Part shown: in pieces, positions 1 to 6,717 of the stretch | Layout: the number at the start of each line of letters is the position of its first letter | Position numbering within the stretch: position 1 is the stretch's first letter | Translations under genes and position numbers: made by a program | Notes under the pieces: model-generated | Seen by the model: the letters and a program-made list of their open reading frames with translations, nothing else | Databases searched by the model: none | What the model was told of the DNA's origin: nothing | From: Nitrospirota bacterium | GTDB lineage: Bacteria; Nitrospirota; JACRHJ01 | Direction of reading: 5' to 3' | DNA length: 64,000 nucleotides | NCBI GenBank assembly: GCA_021784575.1 | Contig: JAJYHX010000001.1 | Span: 149,280 to 213,279, forward strand

Positions 1-22
1 TCCTGCGGCGCGGGATCCCCGT

Positions 23-1069
23 TCAGATCAGGACTTCCGTTTTCAGTCTCAGAAACAGGTCTTCCGCCGTCAACCGCCTGTTGAATGTCCTCGTGAGCGC
101 CGCCCCCGTCTGCTCCAGGAGTATAATTGCCTCCTCCGACCTCCATCCGTCTATCCTCCTAACCCATGCCCTTAACTCGTCCGTTAAGTCTCGGTTTATT
201 GCGAGCGATTCGTCCGCGCCCGCGCTTAATATCATTATATCCCTGAACCACGCGCTCCCGAAGCTCACAATGTCTTCGAGCGCGCCTCCTTCTGCGGAGG
301 CCTTCTCCGCTTCCTTCAGGACCTGCGCGAGCGTAAGACCAGGAAGTCTTGCGATAAACTTCAGCGCGCCCCGCCTCCGCTCGACAAGCTCGGATGGCTC
401 GACAGCCAGGGCATCGCCCGGCCTTCCACCCGTAAGCCGCGCAGCCATCAACGCCATATCGTGCGAAAGTCCATTCCGCTCCATCAGAAGGCCGGCCACC
501 GCCTCCTCGCTCAGGGTGGAGAATCCTACTGAGCGGCACCTGGAAAGCACGGTCGGAAGGAGCGAGTCCGGCTTCGAGCTTACCAGAATCACGTGGCTTG
601 AATCCGGCGGTTCCTCCAGCGTCTTTAAGAAGGCGTTCATGGCCTCCTCGTTCATCAGGTGCGCGTCGTCGACAATCAATGCCTTCCTGCCGCCGCCGAC
701 GGCCTTCAGCGATATAAACTCCTGCGCCGCGCGAACCTGCGAGATGACAATCTCCTGGCGCATCTTCCCGGTATCCTGGTTAATCTCCAGGGCGATCGTC
801 ATCACGTTCGGATGACAGCCGGAATCGATATTGCGGCACGACTGGCAGACGCCGCAGGAATCTGCCGGTAGAGCCGGTAGGCCGGCTTCCGACGGGCCGG
901 CTGCCGGGTTCATGCAATTCAGCGCCTTCGCCAGCGCAAGCGCCGCAAGTCTCTTGCCGATGCCGTCCTCGCCGCGAAAGAGGTACGCCGGGGGAAGCTG
1001 TCCGGTGGACATATCCCGCCTGATTACCTCAATCTGCCGCTTATGACCGAGTATCGATGAGAAGTTCAT
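23..1069 (-). CDS. holB: DNA polymerase III delta' subunit (clamp loader)
   Basis: Encodes the delta' subunit of the clamp-loader complex, which opens and loads the sliding clamp at replication forks. The 348-residue protein starts with the usual AAA+ fold: a GIGK phosphate-loop motif near residues 36-39, a zinc-module cysteine set (C52, C72, C75, C78) and an SRC arginine-finger-type motif (TVLSRCRSV) near the middle. Residues 54-70, between C52 and C72, are a Pro/Ala/Gly-rich insert encoded by a palindromic repeat (864-908) that the family normally lacks. The start codon sits exactly at the edge of another repeat (1069-1115), whose terminal GGGGG supplies the apparent Shine-Dalgarno. It follows tmk on the same strand, the common tmk-holB arrangement. 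Family assignment is firm. Confidence 0.93.
   Translation of the reverse strand: MNFSSILGHKRQIEVIRRDMSTGQLPPAYLFRGEDGIGKRLAALALAKALNCMNPAAGPSEAGLPALPADSCGVCQSCRNIDSGCHPNVMTIALEINQDTGKMRQEIVISQVRAAQEFISLKAVGGGRKALIVDDAHLMNEEAMNAFLKTLEEPPDSSHVILVSSKPDSLLPTVLSRCRSVGFSTLSEEAVAGLLMERNGLSHDMALMAARLTGGRPGDALAVEPSELVERRRGALKFIARLPGLTLAQVLKEAEKASAEGGALEDIVSFGSAWFRDIMILSAGADESLAINRDLTDELRAWVRRIDGWRSEEAIILLEQTGAALTRTFNRRLTAEDLFLRLKTEVLI
864..908. repeat. GCCGGT/ACCGGC palindromic repeat inside holB
   Basis: A GC-rich element with overlapping GCCGGT and GCCGGC/ACCGGC half-sites lies in frame in holB and encodes about 17 extra residues between two zinc-module cysteines. It shares CGGTAGAGCCGG plus AGGCC with the element just after pcrA (10757-10774), and the GCCGGT-NN-ACCGGC core with two sites in metH (3304-3317 and 3905-3918). 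Because the insertion is in frame and in a loop, the gene still looks functional. Confidence 0.65.
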
Positions 1070-1115
1070 AACGCCCCCTCGGTCCCCCTCTTAAATCTTA
1101 AGAGGGGGATGAAGG
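1069..1115. repeat. TAACGCCCCC...CCCCCTCTTA palindromic spacer repeat, copy 1
   Basis: This intercistronic element reads TAACGCCCCCTCGG, then CCCCCTCTTAA paired with TTAAGAGGGGG. Four more copies occur at 6660-6706, 19967-20012, 32295-32337 and 42271-42327. Read on the minus strand, its end GGGGGCGTTATG carries both the purine-rich ribosome site and the start codon of holB. Confidence 0.75.
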
Positions 1116-1117
1116 AA

Positions 1118-1774
1118 TTAAAAATTGTCATTCCCGCGAAAGCGGGAACCCAGCGACTTTTGAATTAATGCCTGCACCTCTTCCGCCGTCCCCGACGCAT
1201 CTATAATTTTAAATCTGTCGGTCTCACGCGAGGCTAAGGTCAGATACCCCTGCCGCACCTTTTTATGAAACTCATCCGGCTCTTCCTCGAAGCGGCCCTC
1301 GCTGGCCTGGTTATTGTCGCCGTTTCTTTTTCGGGCGCGTCTTAAACCCTCGGCAACCGGAATGTCGAGGAGAAGCGTCAAATCCGGCGCGAGCCCCTGC
1401 GTAGCCGCTTCGTTTAGATCCGCGATTAATTCCAGGCCAACGCCCCTGCCGAAGCCCTGATAAGCCAGTGTCGCGTCCGTGAACCTGTCGCATATCACGA
1501 CGGCGCCGTCGGCCAGCGCGGGTTCTATGACTTCGGCGACATGCTGTGCGCGGTCGGCAAAATAAAGCAGAAGCTCGGCCCGGCTGTCGATACCCTTGCT
1601 CTCCGGGTCGAGAAGAATTTCACGAATCCTTTTCCCGATGACCGTCCCGCCCGGCTCGCGCGTGAGGACGACGCGCCTGCCCTTGCTTTGGATATACTCA
1701 GACATGAGCCTCGCCTGCGTTGTCTTCCCGCAGCCCTCTATGCCTTCAAGCGTGATGAAAAAACCGTTGGACAT
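1118..1774 (-). CDS. tmk: Thymidylate kinase
   Basis: Phosphorylates dTMP to dTDP with ATP in dTTP synthesis. The protein has 218 residues. The P-loop GIEGCGKT lies at residues 11-18, a DRF motif followed by an AYQGFGRG segment near residues 95-110, and a lid region near residue 150 (GRFEEE, where the family usually has DRFE). The last ten residues, ending SRFRGNDNF, are encoded by a dispersed palindromic repeat (1131-1148) and are not part of the conserved fold. The start lies 2 nt after the metH stop on the same strand, so translation is probably coupled. holB follows downstream. Confidence 0.93.
   Translation of the reverse strand: MSNGFFITLEGIEGCGKTTQARLMSEYIQSKGRRVVLTREPGGTVIGKRIREILLDPESKGIDSRAELLLYFADRAQHVAEVIEPALADGAVVICDRFTDATLAYQGFGRGVGLELIADLNEAATQGLAPDLTLLLDIPVAEGLRRARKRNGDNNQASEGRFEEEPDEFHKKVRQGYLTLASRETDRFKIIDASGTAEEVQALIQKSLGSRFRGNDNF
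1131..1148. repeat. TTCCCGC-GAAA-GCGGGAA hairpin repeat (dRS3-like)
   Basis: A perfect 7-bp inverted repeat with a GAAA loop, flanked by TCA and CCC, resembles the ATTCCC...GGGAAT class of dispersed repeats known from many bacterial genomes. Here it forms the 3' end of tmk and is translated as the SRFRGND tail. A degenerate trace (GCGGGAATGAC) is visible near 32378. Confidence 0.7.
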
Positions 1775-1776
1775 TT

Positions 1777-4248
1777 TTACCGGCGGCCCTGCTCCCTTAT
1801 TATCCTCTTGAATATCTCCACCGCCTCCATCGCGTCGCGGGAAAAGGCCGCCGCGCCGACGGACTTCGCATAACCCTCCGTAATCACCGCGCCGCCAAGC
1901 ACGACGGGAATCTTCATCCCGCGCCTGTCCCGCTCATTTATCACCGCGCCCATCTGCGTCATGGTCGTGGTCATAAGCGCGGAGAGGCCGATGACGTCAG
2001 GCTTCTGTTTCTCGGCTTCGTCCAGTATTGTCTCGGTCTTCACGTTCTTGCCGAGGTCGATTACCTCCAGCCCGTGGTTCTCAAGGAGCGTGGCGAGGAT
2101 ATTCTTTCCTATGTCGTGCACGTCTCCGTAGACGGTGGCGAGCAGCACCTTTCCGGCGCTCTTGCCCTGCCCTTTCATCTCTTTTTTGAGCCGCGCGAAC
2201 GCCGCTTTCATCGCCTCCGCCGACTGCATCACCTGCGGCAGGAATATCTCGCCTTTCTCGTAGAGTTTGCCGACTTCCTCCAAAGCGGGAACAAGGCAGG
2301 TGTTGCTTATAACCATCGGTTCCATCTCAAATAAATAAAGGGCTTCCTCAATTAAAGAAGAAATGTTTTCTTTATCACCCTCTATAACCGCCTGAATAAT
2401 TTTTCTTTGAATTGTGGGATTTTCTCTTAAGGCTGCTTCTAACATTCCTTCCATCAAAGTCTTGCCGTTCTTTTTATACTTCTTCACATATTTGCCCGCA
2501 TTCCTATCCCTCCCCGTCAACACCGCGCCGGCGGCCATAGCATTCCTTATCCGCTCGTCGTAGATATTCACCATCGCGGCGTCGAGGCCGTGTCCGAGCG
2601 CCATCGCAAGATATGTCGCGTTGATAAGCGGCCTCTCCGGGAGGCCGAACGAGACGTTACTGATGCCGAGAGACGTTGAAAGGCCAAGTTTCTCCTTTAT
2701 GAGCGAGATCGCTTTTAACGTCTCCATGCCCTGCGCCTGCTCGGCGGACGCGGTCATAACAAGGCAGTCGATAACCAAATCTTCTTTTGGAATTCCGTGC
2801 GCGAGGCAGGCGTCCAGAATCTTCTCCGCTATCTTAAGCCGCGCCCCGGCAGTGGCCGGGATGCCGGATTCGTCTATCGTGAGGCCCACGACCGCCGCGC
2901 CGTATTTCTTCACGAGGGGCAGGATCGATTCCAGACGCTCTTTGTCGCCCGTAACGGAATTTACAAGGCACTTCCCGCCGATTTCCTTCAGCGCGGCCTC
3001 GATTGCCTTCGGGTCTGTGGAATCTATCACGAGCGGGAGGTCGCTCGATTCCTGTGCCGCGCGGACTACCTTCGGCATCAGCGCCGCCTCGTCCGCCCCG
3101 GGCAGCCCGACGTTTATGTCTATGAGCGCGGCCCCGGCCCGGGTCTGTTCCCTTGCCTCGCGCTTTACGATATTAAAGACGCCCTTCGAGAGTTCCTCCG
3201 AGAGTGCTTTTCTTCCAGTGGGGTTAATCCGCTCGCCGATTACGGCGGGCATGAATGACGTGCCGACGGATACGAGCCTTGTCCGGCTGGTGAGGCGGGT
3301 GCCGCCGGTAGACCGGCTGCGGGCGGTTATGCCGCCGCCCTTTTTACGCACTGCCTCCGCTATTGCCTTTGTATGCGCCGGAGCGGAGCCGCAGCAGGAA
3401 CCGATAAACCTTACGCCGAGTTCAAGGAATTTCCCGGCCCATTGCCCAAGCTCTTCGGGCGAGGCGGGATAGACGGTCTTCCCGTCGATAAGCTTCGGAA
3501 GCCCCGCATTCGGCTGGAAGATGAGCGGAACCGTCGCGTAACAGGACATTAGCTTGGCCACTTCGTAAAGCCCTTCCGGCCCAAGGGAGCAGTTCGCGCC
3601 CACAATATCCGCGCCTGCCGCCTCCAGGACGGCGACCGCGACATCCGGCGGCGTCCCGAGCAGCGTCCGAAGGTCTTTCTGGAATGTCATTGTTACGGCT
3701 ACGGGCAGTTTAGTCGCCGCCTTAGCCGCAATCACGGCGCATCGGGCCTCTTTCAAGTCCGACATGGTCTCGATGAGCACTAAATCCGCTCCGGCGTTTG
3801 AAAGCGCCTCTGCCTGCTCGTAGAAATTGTCATATGCCGCATCGAAGGAAAGCTCGCCCACGGGTTCAATGAACTTCCCCGTCGGCCCCATGTCACCAGC
3901 TATGGCCGGTAAACCGGCTGCGGGCCGCATGTCCGATGTCCCTTTAGCGGCCTCTTTTGCCGCCTTTACCGCCGCGCGGGATATTTCCGCGACCTTGCCC
4001 CCCAGGCCGTATTCCGAGAGCTTTATCCGGCTCCCGCCGAAGGTGTTCGTGGTTAGTATATCCGCCCCGGCAAGGGCATATTTTCTGTGTATTTCCCTAA
4101 CGATTTCAGGATGTTCCAGGCTCATGGACTCCGGGCACGCCCCAGGCTTCAGCCCTGATTCCTGGAGCATTGTCCCCATGGCCCCGTCAACGACAAAAAC
4201 CTCGCCTTGCCCGCGGATTAATTTATTGATAAAATTGTTCTTGTCCAA
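1777..4248 (-). CDS. metH: Cobalamin-dependent methionine synthase, short form
   Basis: Transfers the methyl group of methyltetrahydrofolate to homocysteine through bound cobalamin. Domains in order: homocysteine methyltransferase (about residues 10-300, zinc cysteines in GANCSLG and GSCCG), pterin-binding domain (about 340-600), B12 cap domain and B12-binding domain with the cobalt-ligating DVHDIG motif near residue 715. The protein stops after the B12 domain, so the SAM-dependent reactivation domain of the E. coli type is absent, as in several anaerobic lineages. I chose the TTG start at 4248 because it follows a GGGG-rich ribosome site and matches where homologues begin. A TTG at 4284 gives 12 more residues. 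Two palindromic repeats lie in linkers (3304-3317, 3905-3918). Confidence 0.92.
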   Translation of the reverse strand: MDKNNFINKLIRGQGEVFVVDGAMGTMLQESGLKPGACPESMSLEHPEIVREIHRKYALAGADILTTNTFGGSRIKLSEYGLGGKVAEISRAAVKAAKEAAKGTSDMRPAAGLPAIAGDMGPTGKFIEPVGELSFDAAYDNFYEQAEALSNAGADLVLIETMSDLKEARCAVIAAKAATKLPVAVTMTFQKDLRTLLGTPPDVAVAVLEAAGADIVGANCSLGPEGLYEVAKLMSCYATVPLIFQPNAGLPKLIDGKTVYPASPEELGQWAGKFLELGVRFIGSCCGSAPAHTKAIAEAVRKKGGGITARSRSTGGTRLTSRTRLVSVGTSFMPAVIGERINPTGRKALSEELSKGVFNIVKREAREQTRAGAALIDINVGLPGADEAALMPKVVRAAQESSDLPLVIDSTDPKAIEAALKEIGGKCLVNSVTGDKERLESILPLVKKYGAAVVGLTIDESGIPATAGARLKIAEKILDACLAHGIPKEDLVIDCLVMTASAEQAQGMETLKAISLIKEKLGLSTSLGISNVSFGLPERPLINATYLAMALGHGLDAAMVNIYDERIRNAMAAGAVLTGRDRNAGKYVKKYKKNGKTLMEGMLEAALRENPTIQRKIIQAVIEGDKENISSLIEEALYLFEMEPMVISNTCLVPALEEVGKLYEKGEIFLPQVMQSAEAMKAAFARLKKEMKGQGKSAGKVLLATVYGDVHDIGKNILATLLENHGLEVIDLGKNVKTETILDEAEKQKPDVIGLSALMTTTMTQMGAVINERDRRGMKIPVVLGGAVITEGYAKSVGAAAFSRDAMEAVEIFKRIIREQGRR
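3304..3317. repeat. GCCGGT-AG-ACCGGC palindrome in metH linker
   Basis: A perfect 6-bp inverted repeat followed by TGCGGGC, translated in the linker between the homocysteine and pterin domains. It is nearly identical to 3905-3918 and related to elements in holB and after pcrA. Confidence 0.6.
3905..3918. repeat. GCCGGT-AA-ACCGGC palindrome in metH
   Basis: A perfect 6-bp inverted repeat followed by TGCGGGC. It is translated as RPAAGLPA just before the conserved AGDMGPTG segment of the homocysteine domain, where homologues have a shorter loop. Confidence 0.6.
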
Positions 4249-4323
4249 ATGCCGTCCCCGCCCCAACCTTAAGACGCCCAGCAAGGCGAAAAAACCGAAA
4301 AATGATAAGCAGTTGAAGTGAAA

Positions 4324-4352
4324 ATGATACTATAAAAAGCGGAGCAAAGCAA
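4324..4352 (-). promoter_or_regulatory. Putative promoter for metH-tmk-holB
   Basis: On the minus strand TTGCTT is followed after 17 nt by TATCAT, placing transcription start 30-80 nt before the candidate metH starts. The -10 box is good and the -35 is weak. It faces a divergent promoter at 4364-4392. No cobalamin riboswitch fold was recognised here. Confidence 0.4.
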
Positions 4353-4363
4353 TAAGAAAAGAC

Positions 4364-4392
4364 TTGAGATTAGAAGTGAAAAGGCTTATCAT
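4364..4392 (+). promoter_or_regulatory. Sigma70-type promoter for the DUF502-glmU-glmS genes
   Basis: TTGAGA and TATCAT are separated by exactly 17 nt; each box has one mismatch to consensus. It lies about 90 nt before the DUF502 start. Confidence 0.6.
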
Positions 4393-4481
4393 ATAAAGTA
4401 TTTGACGCCGCCGAAGTCTATCAACGGTCTTTCGTTGGAAGGTTTGTTTGGCGGCCAAAATTCGGACAATAACAGTTAAGT

Positions 4482-5267
4482 ATGGCTGAGGATTATAAGA
4501 GCTCGATAAAGAAGAAGATGCTCGCGGGGCTTTTTGTCACTTTCCCGCTTGCGCTCAGCATACTCGCCGTGGTTTGGCTGTTCCGGATACTTGATGGTAT
4601 ACTTGGAGGAGTGCTGTACAGGCTCCTGGGCCGCCAGTATCCGGGCCTTGGGCTTGTCCTGTCGCTTTTCGTCATATATATCTTCGGGACGCTTGCCACA
4701 ACCGTCCTTGGCAAGAAGATGCTTGACAGGCTGGAGCGTTTTATGCTTCGCCTGCCGGTATTTAAGAGTTTCTACAGCACATTTAAACAGCTTGGCGATG
4801 CCTTCTCTCCGGAGAACCGCTCAGCCTTCAAAAAATTCGTCATAGTCGAATATCCCCGCAAGGGCGTGCATTCGTTTGGTTTCCTTACAAAAGAATGCAG
4901 CATCGAGGGCCGGAGGGATTTGTCTGCCGGCGGCGAGGAGGGCAGGCAGTGCCATTATACCGTATATATCCCAACGAATAACCTCTATCTTGGAGACGTG
5001 AGGCTGTTCCCGAAAGACCAGGTAATACTTACGGATATAAGCATTGAGGAGGGGATAAAGATACTGCTTTCGGCAGGAATTGCCGCCCCGAACCTTATAA
5101 TCAGGGAGGATATGACCCACGTAACCCATATAATCAATGCCTCCGCCCCGGGCAGAATAGCGCCGGGCTTGACCCCCGCACGCAAGACCACGCCTGATCC
5201 GGCGCCCGCCGCGGACGACGCCCCCGTCTCAGGCGAACCGGCCCATATCCTCAAGGAGAACCCTTAA
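4482..5267 (+). CDS. DUF502 family membrane protein
   Basis: A 261-residue inner-membrane protein of the DUF502 family, whose biochemical role is not established. Two hydrophobic segments lie near residues 14-35 and 52-75, joined by a short loop. A conserved soluble part follows, with the family motifs LPVFKSFYSTFKQ, a long beta-rich domain (GFLTKE... YIPTNNLYLGDV) and a Pro/Ala-rich C-terminal tail from about residue 225. The stop codon is immediately followed by the GTG start of glmU, so the two are almost certainly co-translated. That linkage suggests, but does not show, a role near cell-envelope synthesis. Confidence 0.85.
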   Translation: MAEDYKSSIKKKMLAGLFVTFPLALSILAVVWLFRILDGILGGVLYRLLGRQYPGLGLVLSLFVIYIFGTLATTVLGKKMLDRLERFMLRLPVFKSFYSTFKQLGDAFSPENRSAFKKFVIVEYPRKGVHSFGFLTKECSIEGRRDLSAGGEEGRQCHYTVYIPTNNLYLGDVRLFPKDQVILTDISIEEGIKILLSAGIAAPNLIIREDMTHVTHIINASAPGRIAPGLTPARKTTPDPAPAADDAPVSGEPAHILKENP

Positions 5268-6656
5268 GTGAAGGGTCTCTATTGCATTGTCCTTGCCGCA
5301 GGCCTTGGGACAAGGATGAAATCGGGGCTTGCAAAGGTATTGCATCCGCTGGCGGGCCGCCCGATGCTCATGCACACGCTGGATAACGTCCTGGCGCTTA
5401 GGCCCGAAAAGACAACCGTCGTTATAGGCCATCAGGCGGACAAGGTGCGCGCGCTCCTGCCGCCCGGGGTTGTCCCGGCCCTCCAGAAAGAGCGGAACGG
5501 CACGGCGCACGCCGCAGGAGCCGGCCTCGCCGCATTGCGGGGCGCGGACGGGGTTCTCCTTCTGGTATCTGGGGATACGCCGCTTTTGGACGTGGAGACG
5601 CTCAAGGGCCTTGTCTCATATCATAAACATAAAAAGGCCGATATAACCGTCCTTACAGCCGTCCTGGACGAACCGTTCGGCTACGGCAGGATTGTCCGGG
5701 AAGACGGGAGTATAAAGAAAATCGTCGAGCAGAAGGACGCAAACCCTTCGGAGCGCAAGATAAAGGAGATAAATTCCGGGACGTATTGCTTCAATATAAA
5801 GAGCTTAAAACAGGCGCTGCGGCATGTGCGTTCCGCTAACGCGCAGGGAGAATTTTATCTTACGGACGTGGTGGAAATCGTAAGGCGGAAAGGCGGCAGT
5901 GTCGCGGGAATTCCGGTGGCGGAGCCTGCAACCGCGCTCGGGATAAACTCGCGCGTGGAACTGGCCGAGGCGGAAAAGATTATACGCGCGAAGATAAACC
6001 GCCGTTTTATGGCCTCCGGAGTTACTATAATCGACCCGGAGAACACTTATGTATCCGCCGGAGCGGAGATCGCCCCGGATACGGTTATCCATCCCGGCAA
6101 TACCATAACGGGCAGGACGGAGATAGGCGCAGGCTGTGTCCTGATGCCGGGGAATATCATCTCGGACAGCGTAATCGGAGGCGGGGTCAAAATCAAGGGA
6201 TACTCGGTAATCGAGGACTCTGAAATCTCCGACGGAGCGCATATCGGCCCGTTCGCGCACCTCCGGCCCGGAAGCGTGGTCGGGGCAAACGCCCATGTCG
6301 GCAATTTTGTCGAGCTTAAGAAGGCCTCCCTCGGAGAGGGAACGAAGGCTTCACATCTGACATACCTGGGCGATGCCCTTGTAGGAAGGAATGTCAATAT
6401 CGGCGCGGGAACCATAACCTGCAACTACGACGGCTTCTCGAAGTTCAAAACCGTCATAGGAGACGATGTTTTCGTTGGCAGCGACAGCCAGTTCATCGCC
6501 CCGGTAACTGTCGGAAAGGGCGCGCTTATCGCCGCCGGGAGCACGATTACAAAAGACGTTCCGAAGGACGCCCTCGCGCTTTCGAGGACGCCGCAAACGA
6601 ACCGGGAGAACTGGGCGAAAGAGAACAGGGAAAAAAAATCAAGGACGAAGAAATAA
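5268..6656 (+). CDS. glmU: Bifunctional GlmU: GlcN-1-P acetyltransferase / UDP-GlcNAc pyrophosphorylase
   Basis: Makes UDP-N-acetylglucosamine, the precursor of peptidoglycan and lipopolysaccharide. The 462-residue protein has the N-terminal nucleotidyltransferase signature LAAGLGTRMKSGLAKVLHP (residues 10-28) and a C-terminal left-handed beta-helix of hexapeptide repeats from about residue 255, with the acetyltransferase-site sequence ITCNYDGFSKFKT near 385. The start is GTG, preceded by AAGGAG, directly after the DUF502 stop codon. glmS follows after a 61-nt spacer filled by a repeat element, giving a two-step pathway unit. Confidence 0.95.
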   Translation: MKGLYCIVLAAGLGTRMKSGLAKVLHPLAGRPMLMHTLDNVLALRPEKTTVVIGHQADKVRALLPPGVVPALQKERNGTAHAAGAGLAALRGADGVLLLVSGDTPLLDVETLKGLVSYHKHKKADITVLTAVLDEPFGYGRIVREDGSIKKIVEQKDANPSERKIKEINSGTYCFNIKSLKQALRHVRSANAQGEFYLTDVVEIVRRKGGSVAGIPVAEPATALGINSRVELAEAEKIIRAKINRRFMASGVTIIDPENTYVSAGAEIAPDTVIHPGNTITGRTEIGAGCVLMPGNIISDSVIGGGVKIKGYSVIEDSEISDGAHIGPFAHLRPGSVVGANAHVGNFVELKKASLGEGTKASHLTYLGDALVGRNVNIGAGTITCNYDGFSKFKTVIGDDVFVGSDSQFIAPVTVGKGALIAAGSTITKDVPKDALALSRTPQTNRENWAKENREKKSRTKK

Positions 6657-6659
6657 TCA

Positions 6660-6706
6660 TAAACGCCACCTCGCTCCCCCTCTTATCTCAGGAGGGGGAA
6701 GAAGGA
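6660..6706. repeat. Palindromic spacer repeat, copy 2
   Basis: TAAACGCCACCTCGCTCCCCCTCTTATC and its paired AGGAGGGGGAAGAAGG fill almost the whole gap between glmU and glmS. Same family and orientation as copy 1. The distal purine-rich arm may serve as the ribosome site of glmS. Confidence 0.7.
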
Positions 6707-6717
6707 AAGAAAATTTT

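Noticed and set aside
1-22. Start of a further gene downstream of holB
   Set aside because: Only 22 bases are visible, too few to support any call.
4249-4481. Cobalamin riboswitch upstream of metH
   Set aside because: No B12-box-like or other conserved fold was recognised in the AT-rich gap, only divergent promoters.
6657-6717. glmS ribozyme before glmS
   Set aside because: The spacer is only 61 nt and is filled by a repeat element; there is no room for the ribozyme fold.
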